A stretch of DNA of 51,614 bases from JAVVXB01 sp036651815 (lineage in GTDB: Bacteria; Bacillota; Clostridia; Christensenellales; CAG-138): positions 1 to 51,614 of the forward strand of contig JAVVXB010000022.1 of NCBI GenBank assembly GCA_036651815.1, in the 5' to 3' direction. A program made the position numbers and the translations under genes. This document shows positions 1 through 8,161 of this stretch, piece by piece; the first letter of the stretch is position 1, and each line of letters starts with the position of its first letter. The notes beneath the pieces are model-generated. The model was not told where the DNA came from. It made no database searches and saw only the letters and a program-made list of their open reading frames with translations.

Positions 1-189
1 TCGCCTCAACCAATGAAACGAGCTCGGTATCTTGAAGTGAAAAATAATACAAACTAGGAAGATCTTTACTTTGAAGATATAGGAGATGAAGGATCTTTTT
101 CGTTACCAGCGACAAAAGCTGCACGGCTAATTTATTCCGACAATCGAGAAGGCAAGATAAGTGATTGTAACCCCCAAAAGAGTCAAATT

Positions 190-900
190 GTGACTGGCGA
201 AAAAAAACTCAGAGAGGAAGCAAAGGACTATCTTGAGATGACGCCCGTTGAGGCACAAATAGCTGTAACACAAAAACTGGAAGGCCTTGGAATCTGTGCA
301 TCGGTATTTGACGTGCTGTTGGTTGAATACGAGTCGAAGTCCATGAAGACCGATATTTCTGAAAAAGCAATTTCATATTGCTATAATGTACGTTGCTCAA
401 GCATGATAGGCGGTTCACAAAATGTTTTCTTCAAGACGGCTTTAGAAGTTAGCGATGACAATTATGGTGATGTATGGGGGCAATGGGGGTATGAGCAAAT
501 ATCGATTCTGCTTGATGACGAGGGCATTTATAGATTAGAATGGGTTTCCCCACATGAGATTGAAGAAGTGGTTGTTGATAAAGCTCAGTTATTGCCATTT
601 GATTCTATACAAACAATCTTCAACACGTTTATGAATGCAACATATAGCTGCAATGATGATTCCGATTTAGCTGAAACAAGAATTGAAATTACGGAAGTAT
701 ACCTTGGGCTTCAACGGATAGCTGAGGAAAATTCAATTAAGAATGGTTTATTAGTCCCAATGTGGTGTTTCTATGGAGTAGAACATAGAATCAGTTCGGA
801 TGGAAACGAAAACTTATATGATTCACAACTTGACGGGCGACCATTGTTGGTAATAAACGCAATCGACGGAACTATTATTGACCCGTCAAAAGGATACTGA
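190..900 (+). CDS. C-terminal part of a DUF6034-like secreted/lipoprotein (truncated or broken)
   Basis: A 236-residue product from a GTG codon, with no signal peptide. The same frame is open further upstream, back to an in-frame TAG at 55-57, and encodes protein-like sequence there (reading DLYFEDIGDEGSFSLPATKA from 61) but offers no good start codon. The visible ORF is therefore probably the C-terminal portion of a longer protein whose front end is broken by the stop or belongs to another segment. The ending (DGRPLLVINAIDGTIIDPSKGY region, acidic, with a conserved GTIID pattern) resembles clostridial DUF6034-type lipoproteins, an assignment from memory of the family. No enzymatic motif is visible. 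About 70 bases downstream a new signal peptide starts (973), consistent with a tandem pair of such genes. Function unknown. Confidence 0.5.
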   Translation: MTGEKKLREEAKDYLEMTPVEAQIAVTQKLEGLGICASVFDVLLVEYESKSMKTDISEKAISYCYNVRCSSMIGGSQNVFFKTALEVSDDNYGDVWGQWGYEQISILLDDEGIYRLEWVSPHEIEEVVVDKAQLLPFDSIQTIFNTFMNATYSCNDDSDLAETRIEITEVYLGLQRIAEENSIKNGLLVPMWCFYGVEHRISSDGNENLYDSQLDGRPLLVINAIDGTIIDPSKGY

Positions 901-972
901 ATAAAATGAATTTATTGCATACATGATGCGATTGTCATTTAATGGAAGTTACACGTTCGGAGGTGCTGAACC

Positions 973-1524
973 ATGAAAAGAATAATCCTATGGCTTTTTG
1001 TCGGCATTCTGATTCTTTCCATGCCGCTGACCGCGTTGCTTGCCCGTGATAAGGAGCTGGACAATCTCTTTGAGCGTCTTTACGAGGACAACGTGGCCGG
1101 TAAAATCTCTGATGAACGCTTTGCCAAAATGTCCCGCAATTATGAGCAGGAGCAGGGCGACGTGACGGCGTGTATCAAGAGACTGAAAGCGGAGCTTGAA
1201 GTTTCGGGCAGTAAAGCCATGACGACGGACAGCTTTATCGCAACCGTCCGAAAATACACCCGCACCAAGAAGCTGATGCCTCGGATGCTCTCAGAGCTGA
1301 TAGACCGGGTGGAAGTATACAACGCCGAAAAGATAGACGGCGTGAACGTCCAAAAGCTCACCATACATTACAACTGCATCAGCACGTTGGAGATACCCGA
1401 CAGGGAGCATTTAGAGAAACCGTCCATCATCATGCAAACAAGAAAAGGCGTAGCCGTCAGCTACGCCCCACCGCAAAATGAGCATGAAAAAGCCGGGTGT
1501 TCTCATAACACTCAAATGCTATAA
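973..1524 (+). pseudogene. Chimeric remnant: signal peptide fused to the C-terminal DUF4368 part of a serine recombinase
   Basis: A 183-residue ORF with a good Shine-Dalgarno (cggaggtgctgaacc before ATG). Residues 1-22 (MKRIILWLFVGILILSMPLT) are a typical signal peptide. From about residue 24 (ARDKELDNLFERLYEDN, then KISDERFAKMSRNYEQEQ) it becomes the coiled and DUF4368 C-terminal portion of a large serine (TnpX/Tn4451-like) recombinase, including the usual TRKGVAVSYAP near-terminal motif. The catalytic serine resolvase domain and the recombinase zinc-ribbon region are missing, so it cannot recombine. The last 15 or so residues are read-through into the adjacent tRNA terminator. The simplest reading is deletion or imprecise loss of a mobile element, joining the start of a second lipoprotein gene to the element's tail. 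It may be expressed, but recombinase function is excluded. Confidence 0.75.
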
Positions 1525-1535
1525 GAACACCCGGC
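1487..1535 (-). terminator. Rho-independent terminator of tRNA-Leu
   Basis: A perfect 12-bp stem (1492-1503 with 1524-1535, gccgggtgttct / agaacacccggc) directly follows the tRNA 3' end on the minus strand and is followed by a five-T run (complement of 1487-1491). On the plus strand there is no T tract, so it serves the tRNA. It also forms the last codons of the recombinase remnant. Confidence 0.85.
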
Positions 1536-1537
1536 AA

Positions 1538-1620
1538 TGGTGCGGCTGGCGGGATTTGAACCCGCAAGGTTTCCCCGACGGATTTTAAGTCCGTTGTGTA
1601 TGCCGTTCCACCACAGCCGC
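1538..1620 (-). tRNA. tRNA-Leu (anticodon UAA)
   Basis: The minus strand reads a complete class II tRNA. The 7-bp acceptor stem GCGGCTG/CAGCCGC is followed by A and an encoded CCA. There is a D-arm, an anticodon loop ACTTAAAAT with anticodon TAA, a variable arm (cggggaaaccttg) and a TΨC loop GGTTCAAATC. Length with CCA is 83 nt, at the short end for tRNA-Leu. A promoter lies just upstream and a terminator immediately downstream, so it is a single-gene unit. Confidence 0.95.
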
Positions 1621-1631
1621 AAACCTTTTTT

Positions 1632-1660
1632 ATTTTACCATGAGATCCACGGTTTCGCAA
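1632..1660 (-). promoter_or_regulatory. Sigma-70-type promoter of tRNA-Leu
   Basis: On the minus strand TTGCGA (1660-1655), a 17-bp spacer and TAAAAT (1637-1632) sit 12 bases ahead of the mature tRNA 5' end, which is the expected geometry. Confidence 0.7.
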
Positions 1661-1661
1661 C

Positions 1662-1686
1662 AGAGCAATTGTGTACCAATCGCTCT
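1662..1686 (-). terminator. Possible terminator hairpin after the clostripain-like gene
   Basis: A 10-bp stem (1662-1671 with 1677-1686, one G-T pair) with a 5-nt loop lies downstream of the peptidase stop codon. No T tract follows, and the tRNA -35 box lies directly next to it, so the terminator role is uncertain. Confidence 0.3.
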
Positions 1687-1728
1687 GCAGCGAATCCATC
1701 CAAAATCTCGTCTCATCCATTCATCGGT

Positions 1729-4377
1729 TCATTTGACGTCAATAACCGGTGTCCAGTATTTGGCACCGTAGATATCCGTCAGCCGGTAGTTCATTCGATA
1801 GCGTTCATTGCCCAAGGGTGCATTGCCAATCACCCAGTCCGTGTTCATAACCGTCATCTGTTCGCCAAGATCATAATTGTCCAAAAACGAACCGTCATAT
1901 TCATAATAGTCACAAAGAAAATCCAGTTTATCGCCTACCTCGATCGGAAGTAGCCCTTTGACGACCACATCGGTCTTATCTTGATAATCTCGCTGCGCAC
2001 CCAACACTAGCCCATATGGATTTTCGTCGGTAAACGCCAAAATGATGTTCACTCGCTCCTTAATTTCCCGTGAATCGCCATCCTTTTTCGCATGCAGATC
2101 ATCGTTTTCCGCATCCATATCTGTCATATCGTCAATTGTCGCGTTTTTTTGCGTGTGTGTCAGCATGGCTGGAACCCGACCAAGGATGGTATACCCATCA
2201 TCCACTAAACTTTCGCTGATAAAGTAGTAACTAACAATCTGACCGTTCAGCGACAGCCATGTACCGTCATAGTCCATGATCAGATCGCCATCATCCGTCC
2301 AAGCCATCTCCGTATCGAGGCCAAGGTCAATATATCCCTTGCCGTCATCCACAAAAACATTCCGTTCCAGTGTCTTAACAAGATTCCATTGTTCCTCCGT
2401 CAGCGAGAGTACATTCCGGCCATCCTTCTGCGTGAGCATCAAATTGTTAAAATTGCCGGTTTGACTGGCAAGATACGATGCTTTCTCTATCAGCAACGGC
2501 CGATCCAGCCAATCATTCTGGCGGTCTCCGGTTACGATGCTCTTGTTGCTGCTTGAAAGGAATAAGTCTAGCAACTCAGCAACCGTATCCATCGTCCCTG
2601 AGCCTGATCCTTGACCGGAGAAAGAATCCGGCGTCGCTTCCATAGCTGCGCCCAATAGACTGCCGATCAAACTGCCGCTTTCATCGCCAAGCAGTGAGCC
2701 GAGGGGGCTATTGCTGCCGCCGGATAACACTGAGCCACCTGCCGCCATACTCGCAAAGCTCTTGATGCATTTTGTATAACTCTCATCCAACCCGATCTTT
2801 TCGTAGGTGTTGATCGCCGTACTTACTTTGCTGAGCGAATTGTATGGGAAATAGATGGACACACCGTTTGCATGGCTGATATTTTTGCTGACACGATTGT
2901 ATTTGATGCAGCCGCGCAATGCATCCGCAAGCAGATTGCTCGAGTCGGTATCCAAATTCTCCGCAAAGTGAACCAAATCAATTTGGTTGATCTTACTACT
3001 GCTCGAAAAATCCCGCGCACCACTCCTGGCATCAGATACCTGCTGATATCCATCGGCACTGATAAGCGCACTTGTTTCCTCTGCAAAAGTCCTGAATACC
3101 GTTGGAACCGTTCCAGACAACTCGGCCAGATCAATCAGCGACAGCGTGGCGCTGCTCGACGAGGAAGCCTGCTGGCTGACTTGAACGAAATCATCGATGA
3201 TGTTTCTTCCAATATTGATCGTTGGCATAGACGTATTGTCGGACAACTCGGAGAGCCATTTGGTATAATACCAGCCGGTGCCTGGCTCCGTAGCTTCAGA
3301 CGCAATCAAATAATCCGCATAGGGTTCCAGCACCAGCGCCGTTTCCAACGTCGCCATCAGGCACGCGTCAAAACCGATAAAGTCGAACTTGCAGCCGCCG
3401 CTCTTGAGTGCACCATTGATCTCGTCAATGGTCATTGTTCCATCTGGAAACAGCTCGTCGTACCCGTAGCCGGCGATAGAACCGCCGCCGTGATCCCATA
3501 GAATCAGCATATAACGGTCGGCCGGATAATTCGTCTTGCAATACTGGATGAATGCGGTCAGCGTTTTCGGATCCGTCATAGGCTTCTTGCCAAGGTTCTT
3601 CTCCAACGGCAGAATTCCACCCTGTTTAATTTGATAAATCTGATTGGTCTTATTGCTGACAACATTGTTCTGCCAGTTGGATGCGCCACCCGTCTCCACA
3701 AGGATTTGGACATTGTCGCTGATCTTAGCGTTGAGCATCTCATTGAGATCCGAAGTGGCCATACCGCTCCTGCTCTCTAGGTCCGCACCACACATGTAAA
3801 CCATAATAGTGGCCTTGTCATTTCCATCGCCACGCAGCGTCGTATACCGTTCACGCGACGCAACCGCCACCGTTTCATCCGGTTCATGAGCCTGATAGGC
3901 ATTCTCCGTTGCGGTAGACAATGGTGCCGTCGCCCCGTTAAGACCGTTTAAAAGTGCGTCCAACGTATCTGCACTTTCATCAGGTGCCGTGGGCTGTTCA
4001 GTCAGAACACTGCCGGAAAGTCCTGTATCGCTTCCGGAATCATCTTCATAGCCACCCAATAAACCACTGCCTGAACAAGCCCGAATAAGAAAATAGCCCA
4101 CTGCAAGAATAACCAGCAGTATGCAAATGCGTTTCAAGCACCCGCTCTTTTTGCCTTTGTCGCCAGATGCGGACGCACCGATTAAAAGTGCAGCGAGGAT
4201 TGCAAGCAGCCCTCCGCCCCCGCCCGATCGATTTCCGCTTTCACCGCTGCCTGCAGAAGGTCTGCTATAGCCTCCGCCAACCGGGCCACCGCTGAGACCA
4301 CTGCCGCGTCTTCTCGCGTTGCCGCCTCCAGACACAATTCTTTTTTCCCGGCCACCGGGTCTGTTGGATGGACTCAT
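1729..4377 (-). CDS. Membrane-tethered clostripain-family (C11) cysteine peptidase
   Basis: An 882-residue protein. Residues 1-75 are rich in Gly, Arg and Ser and are followed by one transmembrane helix (CILLVILAVGYFLIRA, about 83-100), giving an anchored extracellular enzyme with a basic cytoplasmic tail. The peptidase C11 core begins at about residue 190 (ATIMVYMCGADLES) and contains the catalytic His in LILWDHGGG (about 293) and Cys in FIGFDACLMA (about 338). Acidic and Thr/Ser linkers surround the core. The last roughly 250 residues are an unassigned beta-rich domain with the sequence DLGLDTEMAWTDDGDLIMDYDG. C11 enzymes cleave mainly after basic residues. The gene is monocistronic, divergent from the alkaline phosphatase gene at 4520, and its substrate is unknown. 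Confidence 0.88.
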   Translation of the reverse strand: MSPSNRPGGREKRIVSGGGNARRRGSGLSGGPVGGGYSRPSAGSGESGNRSGGGGGLLAILAALLIGASASGDKGKKSGCLKRICILLVILAVGYFLIRACSGSGLLGGYEDDSGSDTGLSGSVLTEQPTAPDESADTLDALLNGLNGATAPLSTATENAYQAHEPDETVAVASRERYTTLRGDGNDKATIMVYMCGADLESRSGMATSDLNEMLNAKISDNVQILVETGGASNWQNNVVSNKTNQIYQIKQGGILPLEKNLGKKPMTDPKTLTAFIQYCKTNYPADRYMLILWDHGGGSIAGYGYDELFPDGTMTIDEINGALKSGGCKFDFIGFDACLMATLETALVLEPYADYLIASEATEPGTGWYYTKWLSELSDNTSMPTINIGRNIIDDFVQVSQQASSSSSATLSLIDLAELSGTVPTVFRTFAEETSALISADGYQQVSDARSGARDFSSSSKINQIDLVHFAENLDTDSSNLLADALRGCIKYNRVSKNISHANGVSIYFPYNSLSKVSTAINTYEKIGLDESYTKCIKSFASMAAGGSVLSGGSNSPLGSLLGDESGSLIGSLLGAAMEATPDSFSGQGSGSGTMDTVAELLDLFLSSSNKSIVTGDRQNDWLDRPLLIEKASYLASQTGNFNNLMLTQKDGRNVLSLTEEQWNLVKTLERNVFVDDGKGYIDLGLDTEMAWTDDGDLIMDYDGTWLSLNGQIVSYYFISESLVDDGYTILGRVPAMLTHTQKNATIDDMTDMDAENDDLHAKKDGDSREIKERVNIILAFTDENPYGLVLGAQRDYQDKTDVVVKGLLPIEVGDKLDFLCDYYEYDGSFLDNYDLGEQMTVMNTDWVIGNAPLGNERYRMNYRLTDIYGAKYWTPVIDVK

Positions 4378-4485
4378 AGATTTGTTTCCTCCCGATTATT
4401 CGCTATGCCACATCCTCCTTGTTTTTTCCTATGGCATCGCTAACAAGTATTGTTAAATATACCATTTTCGTCCCGTTTCGTCCAG

Positions 4486-4514
4486 TTGTGCGCCTTGAAA
4501 AATCATGATAGAAT
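4486..4514 (+). promoter_or_regulatory. Promoter of the alkaline phosphatase gene, with a possible leaderless start
   Basis: TTGTGC (4486-4491), a 17-bp spacer and TAGAAT (4509-4514). The ATG at 4520 starts only five bases after the -10 box, and no Shine-Dalgarno is present, so the transcript may begin at or next to the start codon. Confidence 0.5.
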
Positions 4515-4519
4515 AAAGT

Positions 4520-6013
4520 ATGATGAATCATTCGAAATTTCTCCGTATAATCGCCGTTTTTTGTATGCTGCCCATTATGCTGCTCGGCTTTGCATGTGAC
4601 GCAAAGCACACGGATGATGCACAGGTCGTTACGGAACCAGTACCAACGGCCGTTGTTGTCATTCAACAGCATCCGACGCCAACGCCGTCCCCCACGTGGA
4701 TTGGATCTCCCCAGCTCAAATATGTGTTTCTGTTTATAGGGGATGGGATGGGGCCAAATCAAGTGCAGGGAGTCAACGAAGCACTGCTTGCGCAGCGTTT
4801 ACCACCACTCAGTTTTACAAAGTTTCCGGTCATTGGTGAAGCCATCACCAACAATGTGGATGGTGAAATCACTGACTCTGCCGCGTCAGCCACTGCCATT
4901 GCAACCGGTCATAAAACAGAAAATGGATGTCTTGGTCAGAGTGCAGCAGGCAAAGAATACGTCACTATTGCGGAAACGCTACGGGATGTTGGGCAGAAAA
5001 TCGGAATTCTCACCACGGTTTCCTTGGATCATGCCACGCCTGCGGGCTTCTATGCCCACGAGAGTTCTCGTTCAAAGTATCAGGATATCATCGATGATCT
5101 TATGATCAGCGGGTTTGACTATTTTGCCGGAGGTGGCTTTCATGGCGCGGCGGATCATACCCTACAGGCAGAAGCCGCAAGCTATTCCATTGCCATTGGG
5201 GAAGCGGACGCAGATGCAGTTCCCGCAGAAAACAAGCTGATTTTGATTGGCGAAACGCTGACGGGCGATAAAGGTCTGCCGCTTGCAGCCGACCAGGTGC
5301 AAGACCGCGCCGGTCAACTCGCCAGAAACGTTGCACGCGGCATAGAGCGGCTTGTCGGCGACGATGGCTTTTTTCTGATGACCGAAGGTGGGCGCATCGA
5401 TCTTGCCTGCCATTATCATGACGCCGGCGATCTATACGCCGAGATGCTCGACTTTGATGAAGCGGTCAACCGCGCGATTGAGTTCTATGAAGCACATCCC
5501 AACGAAACACTCATCGTTGTCACCGCAGACCATGAAACAGGGGCACTTTCCCTTTCCGATGGTGACCGCGCACAGCTCAGCTTGCAGACGCTATCCTGCG
5601 ATCGGTTCGATGAAATCAATGTCTCCTTGTTTCGGGAGCTGAACACAGCGTTTACCGATGCGCTTCCTGAAATTCTAGCTGCTTTCGGACTGCCAGAACC
5701 AACAGCGGATGAGTTGGCGTATTTACGCACGGCCTATGAACACACAATTCTGGATGATTTATCCGCAGCAAAGGTAAAAAAACAATATGGTGTATATTCA
5801 CCGATTGCCTGCGCTGCTGCAAAGCTCGTCAGTACTCATGCGGGACTGATCTTCGGTAGCGGCGGTCATTCGTCCATCAACGTGCCGGTCTATGCGCTTG
5901 GCGTAGGTCAGGATGCCTTCGCAGGCACTTATGAAAACACCGAGATCCATGATAAGCTTTTATCGCTGTACGAAACATACGGCGATCAATCCATCGCAAT
6001 CAATCTGGGCTGA
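4520..6013 (+). CDS. Alkaline phosphatase (PhoA family) lipoprotein
   Basis: A 497-residue phosphomonoesterase, exported and lipid-anchored. A signal peptide ends in the lipobox LGFAC (Cys about 25), followed by a Pro/Thr-rich linker. The family landmarks are in order: FLFIGDGMG metal-binding start (about 74), the DSAASATAIATGHKT nucleophile motif (Ser about 120), DHATPAGFYAH, ADHETGALS and the terminal GGHSSINVPVYALG metal-binding His. Length fits the family. The ATG pair at 4520/4523 is the only sensible start for the signal peptide and lacks an SD. The 3' end overlaps the convergent mtnA-like gene by 14 bases. It probably releases phosphate from organic phosphates at the cell surface. No Pho box was identified. 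Confidence 0.92.
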   Translation: MMNHSKFLRIIAVFCMLPIMLLGFACDAKHTDDAQVVTEPVPTAVVVIQQHPTPTPSPTWIGSPQLKYVFLFIGDGMGPNQVQGVNEALLAQRLPPLSFTKFPVIGEAITNNVDGEITDSAASATAIATGHKTENGCLGQSAAGKEYVTIAETLRDVGQKIGILTTVSLDHATPAGFYAHESSRSKYQDIIDDLMISGFDYFAGGGFHGAADHTLQAEAASYSIAIGEADADAVPAENKLILIGETLTGDKGLPLAADQVQDRAGQLARNVARGIERLVGDDGFFLMTEGGRIDLACHYHDAGDLYAEMLDFDEAVNRAIEFYEAHPNETLIVVTADHETGALSLSDGDRAQLSLQTLSCDRFDEINVSLFRELNTAFTDALPEILAAFGLPEPTADELAYLRTAYEHTILDDLSAAKVKKQYGVYSPIACAAAKLVSTHAGLIFGSGGHSSINVPVYALGVGQDAFAGTYENTEIHDKLLSLYETYGDQSIAINLG

Positions 6014-7028
6014 GCGCCTTTGCGTCGAGGATACCCTGATCCGTCACCACACCCTTGACCAACTCCGGCGGGGTAATGTCGAATGCAGGATAATATCCCT
6101 TCACCCCGCGCTTTGCGGTACGCACGCCCATGGCATGCAGCACCTCTTCTGGATCTCGCTCCTCGATCTGCACCGTATCGATGGTGGGATGTGTTATATC
6201 CGGAATACCCGTCACGTAATACGGCACGCCCAGATAATCGGCCGCCAATGCAATCTGAAAAGTGCCCACCTTATTAACCACATGCCCGTCCATACAGATG
6301 ACGTCCGCAGCGGAGGTAAACACATCAACATGCTTGGTTTTCATCGTATAGCCCGGCATGTTATCGGTAATCAGCGTTACGTCAAACCCCATATCGAAAA
6401 TCACGCTGGCTGTCAGCCGTGCCCCCTGCAAATATGGACGCGTTTCCGGGCAAAAGAACCGTACATCCCTTTTGCCGGTTTCCCGCAGGGCACGCAGCAG
6501 CATGCCAAGATCCGTGTCCGCATAACACTGCGTCATGACCGTGCCCGCTTTCGGGACACGCTCTGCCAGAAAATAGCCAATTTTTGCGATTCGCTCATAG
6601 CGGCGATTGAACTTCTCAACACTGCTGTGTAGAATTGCTTCGGAAGCAGACACCCCCGCATCAATGGCTGCACCCGCCGCCGTTTCGCAATCGTCCGTCC
6701 ATGCGTGCATTTTACGCGCTGTGGTTGGCCGTGCGTTGGCAATTACATCCGCTGCGGTCATGAGATAGTGCTTCTGTGCATCCGCCGTTTGGTTACGGCA
6801 CTCATATGCGGCAAGTGCCATCCCCATGCAAGCAGCGTGAAACGGGCCATAGCTCTGCGTGACCATCGTCTTAATCGCTTCTGTCACTTCACCATAGGTA
6901 GTGCACATGACATATCGTTCCTTTGCAGGATAGACGCGGCGATCTAATATCCGAACGCATCCCGTTTCGTACCAAGCAATGTTCTCATAGGTAAGCAGGG
7001 TTGCCAAATCATGATCAGCGCGCATCAT
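6000..7028 (-). CDS. mtnA: S-methyl-5-thioribose-1-phosphate isomerase (MtnA/eIF2B-alpha family)
   Basis: A 342-residue member of the eIF2B/MtnA superfamily. It is expected to isomerise 5-methylthioribose-1-phosphate (or the deoxy analogue) to the ribulose form. The C-terminal half carries the signature ETRPYLQGARLTA, then TDNMPGY, then VICMDGHVVNKVGTFQIA, which includes the catalytic Asp region. The catalytic Cys motif appears as VMTQCYAD instead of the usual THCNAG, so the loop is diverged but Cys is kept. It is divergent from, and functionally paired with, the phosphorylase at 7113. Its 3' end overlaps the convergent phosphatase gene. The phosphorylase supplies the 1-phosphate substrate. 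MtnB-E partners are not in the window. Confidence 0.85.
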   Translation of the reverse strand: MMRADHDLATLLTYENIAWYETGCVRILDRRVYPAKERYVMCTTYGEVTEAIKTMVTQSYGPFHAACMGMALAAYECRNQTADAQKHYLMTAADVIANARPTTARKMHAWTDDCETAAGAAIDAGVSASEAILHSSVEKFNRRYERIAKIGYFLAERVPKAGTVMTQCYADTDLGMLLRALRETGKRDVRFFCPETRPYLQGARLTASVIFDMGFDVTLITDNMPGYTMKTKHVDVFTSAADVICMDGHVVNKVGTFQIALAADYLGVPYYVTGIPDITHPTIDTVQIEERDPEEVLHAMGVRTAKRGVKGYYPAFDITPPELVKGVVTDQGILDAKALSPD

Positions 7029-7112
7029 CAGGGATTCCTTTCAAGATTCATGTTGATCCAAGTATACACTTTTTGCTTACAGTATGGTATATTGATTATG
7101 AGGTGATGCTTT

Positions 7113-7838
7113 GTGCGTTTTGCCATCATTGGCGGTACGAATATCGAGACTCCGCCTATCCCCTACCGTGAGGAAACGGTCAGCACACCCTATGGCGACG
7201 TGGTGCTCTACCGAGCGAAACTCGAAGACGATCACCAAGTCATTTTCCTGTCCCGCCATGGTGTTTTATCCAAGAGTGATCCTGGACAGGTCAACTATCG
7301 CGCCAATGTTTATGCGCTCGACAAAATTGGCGTCACGCATGTCATCGGAGTCACATCCGTTGGTGCATGCGATTATTCCTACAAATTGGGCGCGCTTTGC
7401 TTGATATCCGACTTTATCGATTTTACAAAATCACGTCCGCTGAGCTTTGATCGGGAACATCGCAAAAACCTCCACACCGGCATGGAGGACGTGCTGAATC
7501 CCGGTCTTAACGACACGTTGGAACGATTGATTACCGAACTTGGAATTCCCTATTCCGGACGAGCAACCTATGCCTGTAGCGAAGGCCCTCGCTTTGAAAC
7601 TGCAGCAGAGATCCGTGCGCTTCGCATGCTGGGCGCACAGGTAACCGGCATGACACTTGTCCCGGAAGCGCCGCTATGCAAAGATCTTGGGTTAACATAC
7701 GCCGCCATCGGCATCATTGCCAATCACTGCACTGGCATGACCTCCTACGTGACCGATGAAGATATCGGCGCAGTCATGGCCACCATTCGGCAGCGCGTGT
7801 TTAATCTTTGTTTTGAGTTGGTGCATCGACTTGGATGA
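7113..7838 (+). CDS. mtnP: 5'-methylthioadenosine/5'-methylthioinosine phosphorylase (MtnP/PNP family)
   Basis: A 241-residue trimeric-type nucleoside phosphorylase. It starts at GTG 7113 with SD gaggtgatg upstream, and the MRFAIIGG beta strand fits this start. Visible motifs: the phosphate-binding HGVL region (FLSRHGVLSKSDPGQVNYRA), CSEGPRFETAAEIRALRMLG, and GMTLVPEAPLCKDLGL. The base-specificity segment reads IANHCTGM, with Asn where adenine-specific MTAPs have Asp (human SDYDCW-type). This favours a 6-oxopurine such as methylthioinosine, though that is inference. It releases the base and 5-methylthioribose-1-phosphate, the substrate of the divergent isomerase. A hairpin terminator follows at 7873. 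Confidence 0.85.
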   Translation: MRFAIIGGTNIETPPIPYREETVSTPYGDVVLYRAKLEDDHQVIFLSRHGVLSKSDPGQVNYRANVYALDKIGVTHVIGVTSVGACDYSYKLGALCLISDFIDFTKSRPLSFDREHRKNLHTGMEDVLNPGLNDTLERLITELGIPYSGRATYACSEGPRFETAAEIRALRMLGAQVTGMTLVPEAPLCKDLGLTYAAIGIIANHCTGMTSYVTDEDIGAVMATIRQRVFNLCFELVHRLG

Positions 7839-7872
7839 CATGCCGCCACAACATACTCACCCCGCCATTTAC

Positions 7873-7907
7873 AAAAGTGCATCTCCTGAAGAGGAAATGC
7901 ACTTTTC
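7873..7907 (+). terminator. Terminator downstream of mtnP
   Basis: A 10-bp perfect stem aaaagtgcat/atgcactttt (7873-7882, 7897-7906) with a 14-nt loop. The A-rich 5' and T-rich 3' arms suit termination in the plus direction 35 bases after the stop. Confidence 0.75.
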
Positions 7908-8114
7908 ATATTATAATATTCCTTTGGCATGTTTCGAAAAGACGAATCATCGGCCTCACGTGAAAATTCATGTCCGTTCAACCAGAAAACTCGCCGGTTT
8001 ACCGGAGATACCCATAAGATTATGAACGCAGCACCAGCAAGAACATATTGAAAACGCTCACCCGGGAATTCGGAAGCACACCCTGGTATACTGTCCAATC
8101 AGGACAGCTGATTT

Positions 8115-8134
8115 GGCAAAGCGGATGCATCCGC
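8115..8134 (-). terminator. Weak terminator-like palindrome after the DUF1002 gene
   Basis: A perfect 14-bp palindrome gcggatgcatccgc (8121-8134) is followed on the minus strand by a short T run (tttgcc). The stem is only 5 bp if a 4-nt loop forms. It is the only candidate 3' signal in the 7908-8161 spacer, which otherwise contains no recognisable gene. Confidence 0.3.
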
Positions 8135-8161
8135 TCCACGGTGCGGCTATCAAGGTATTCT

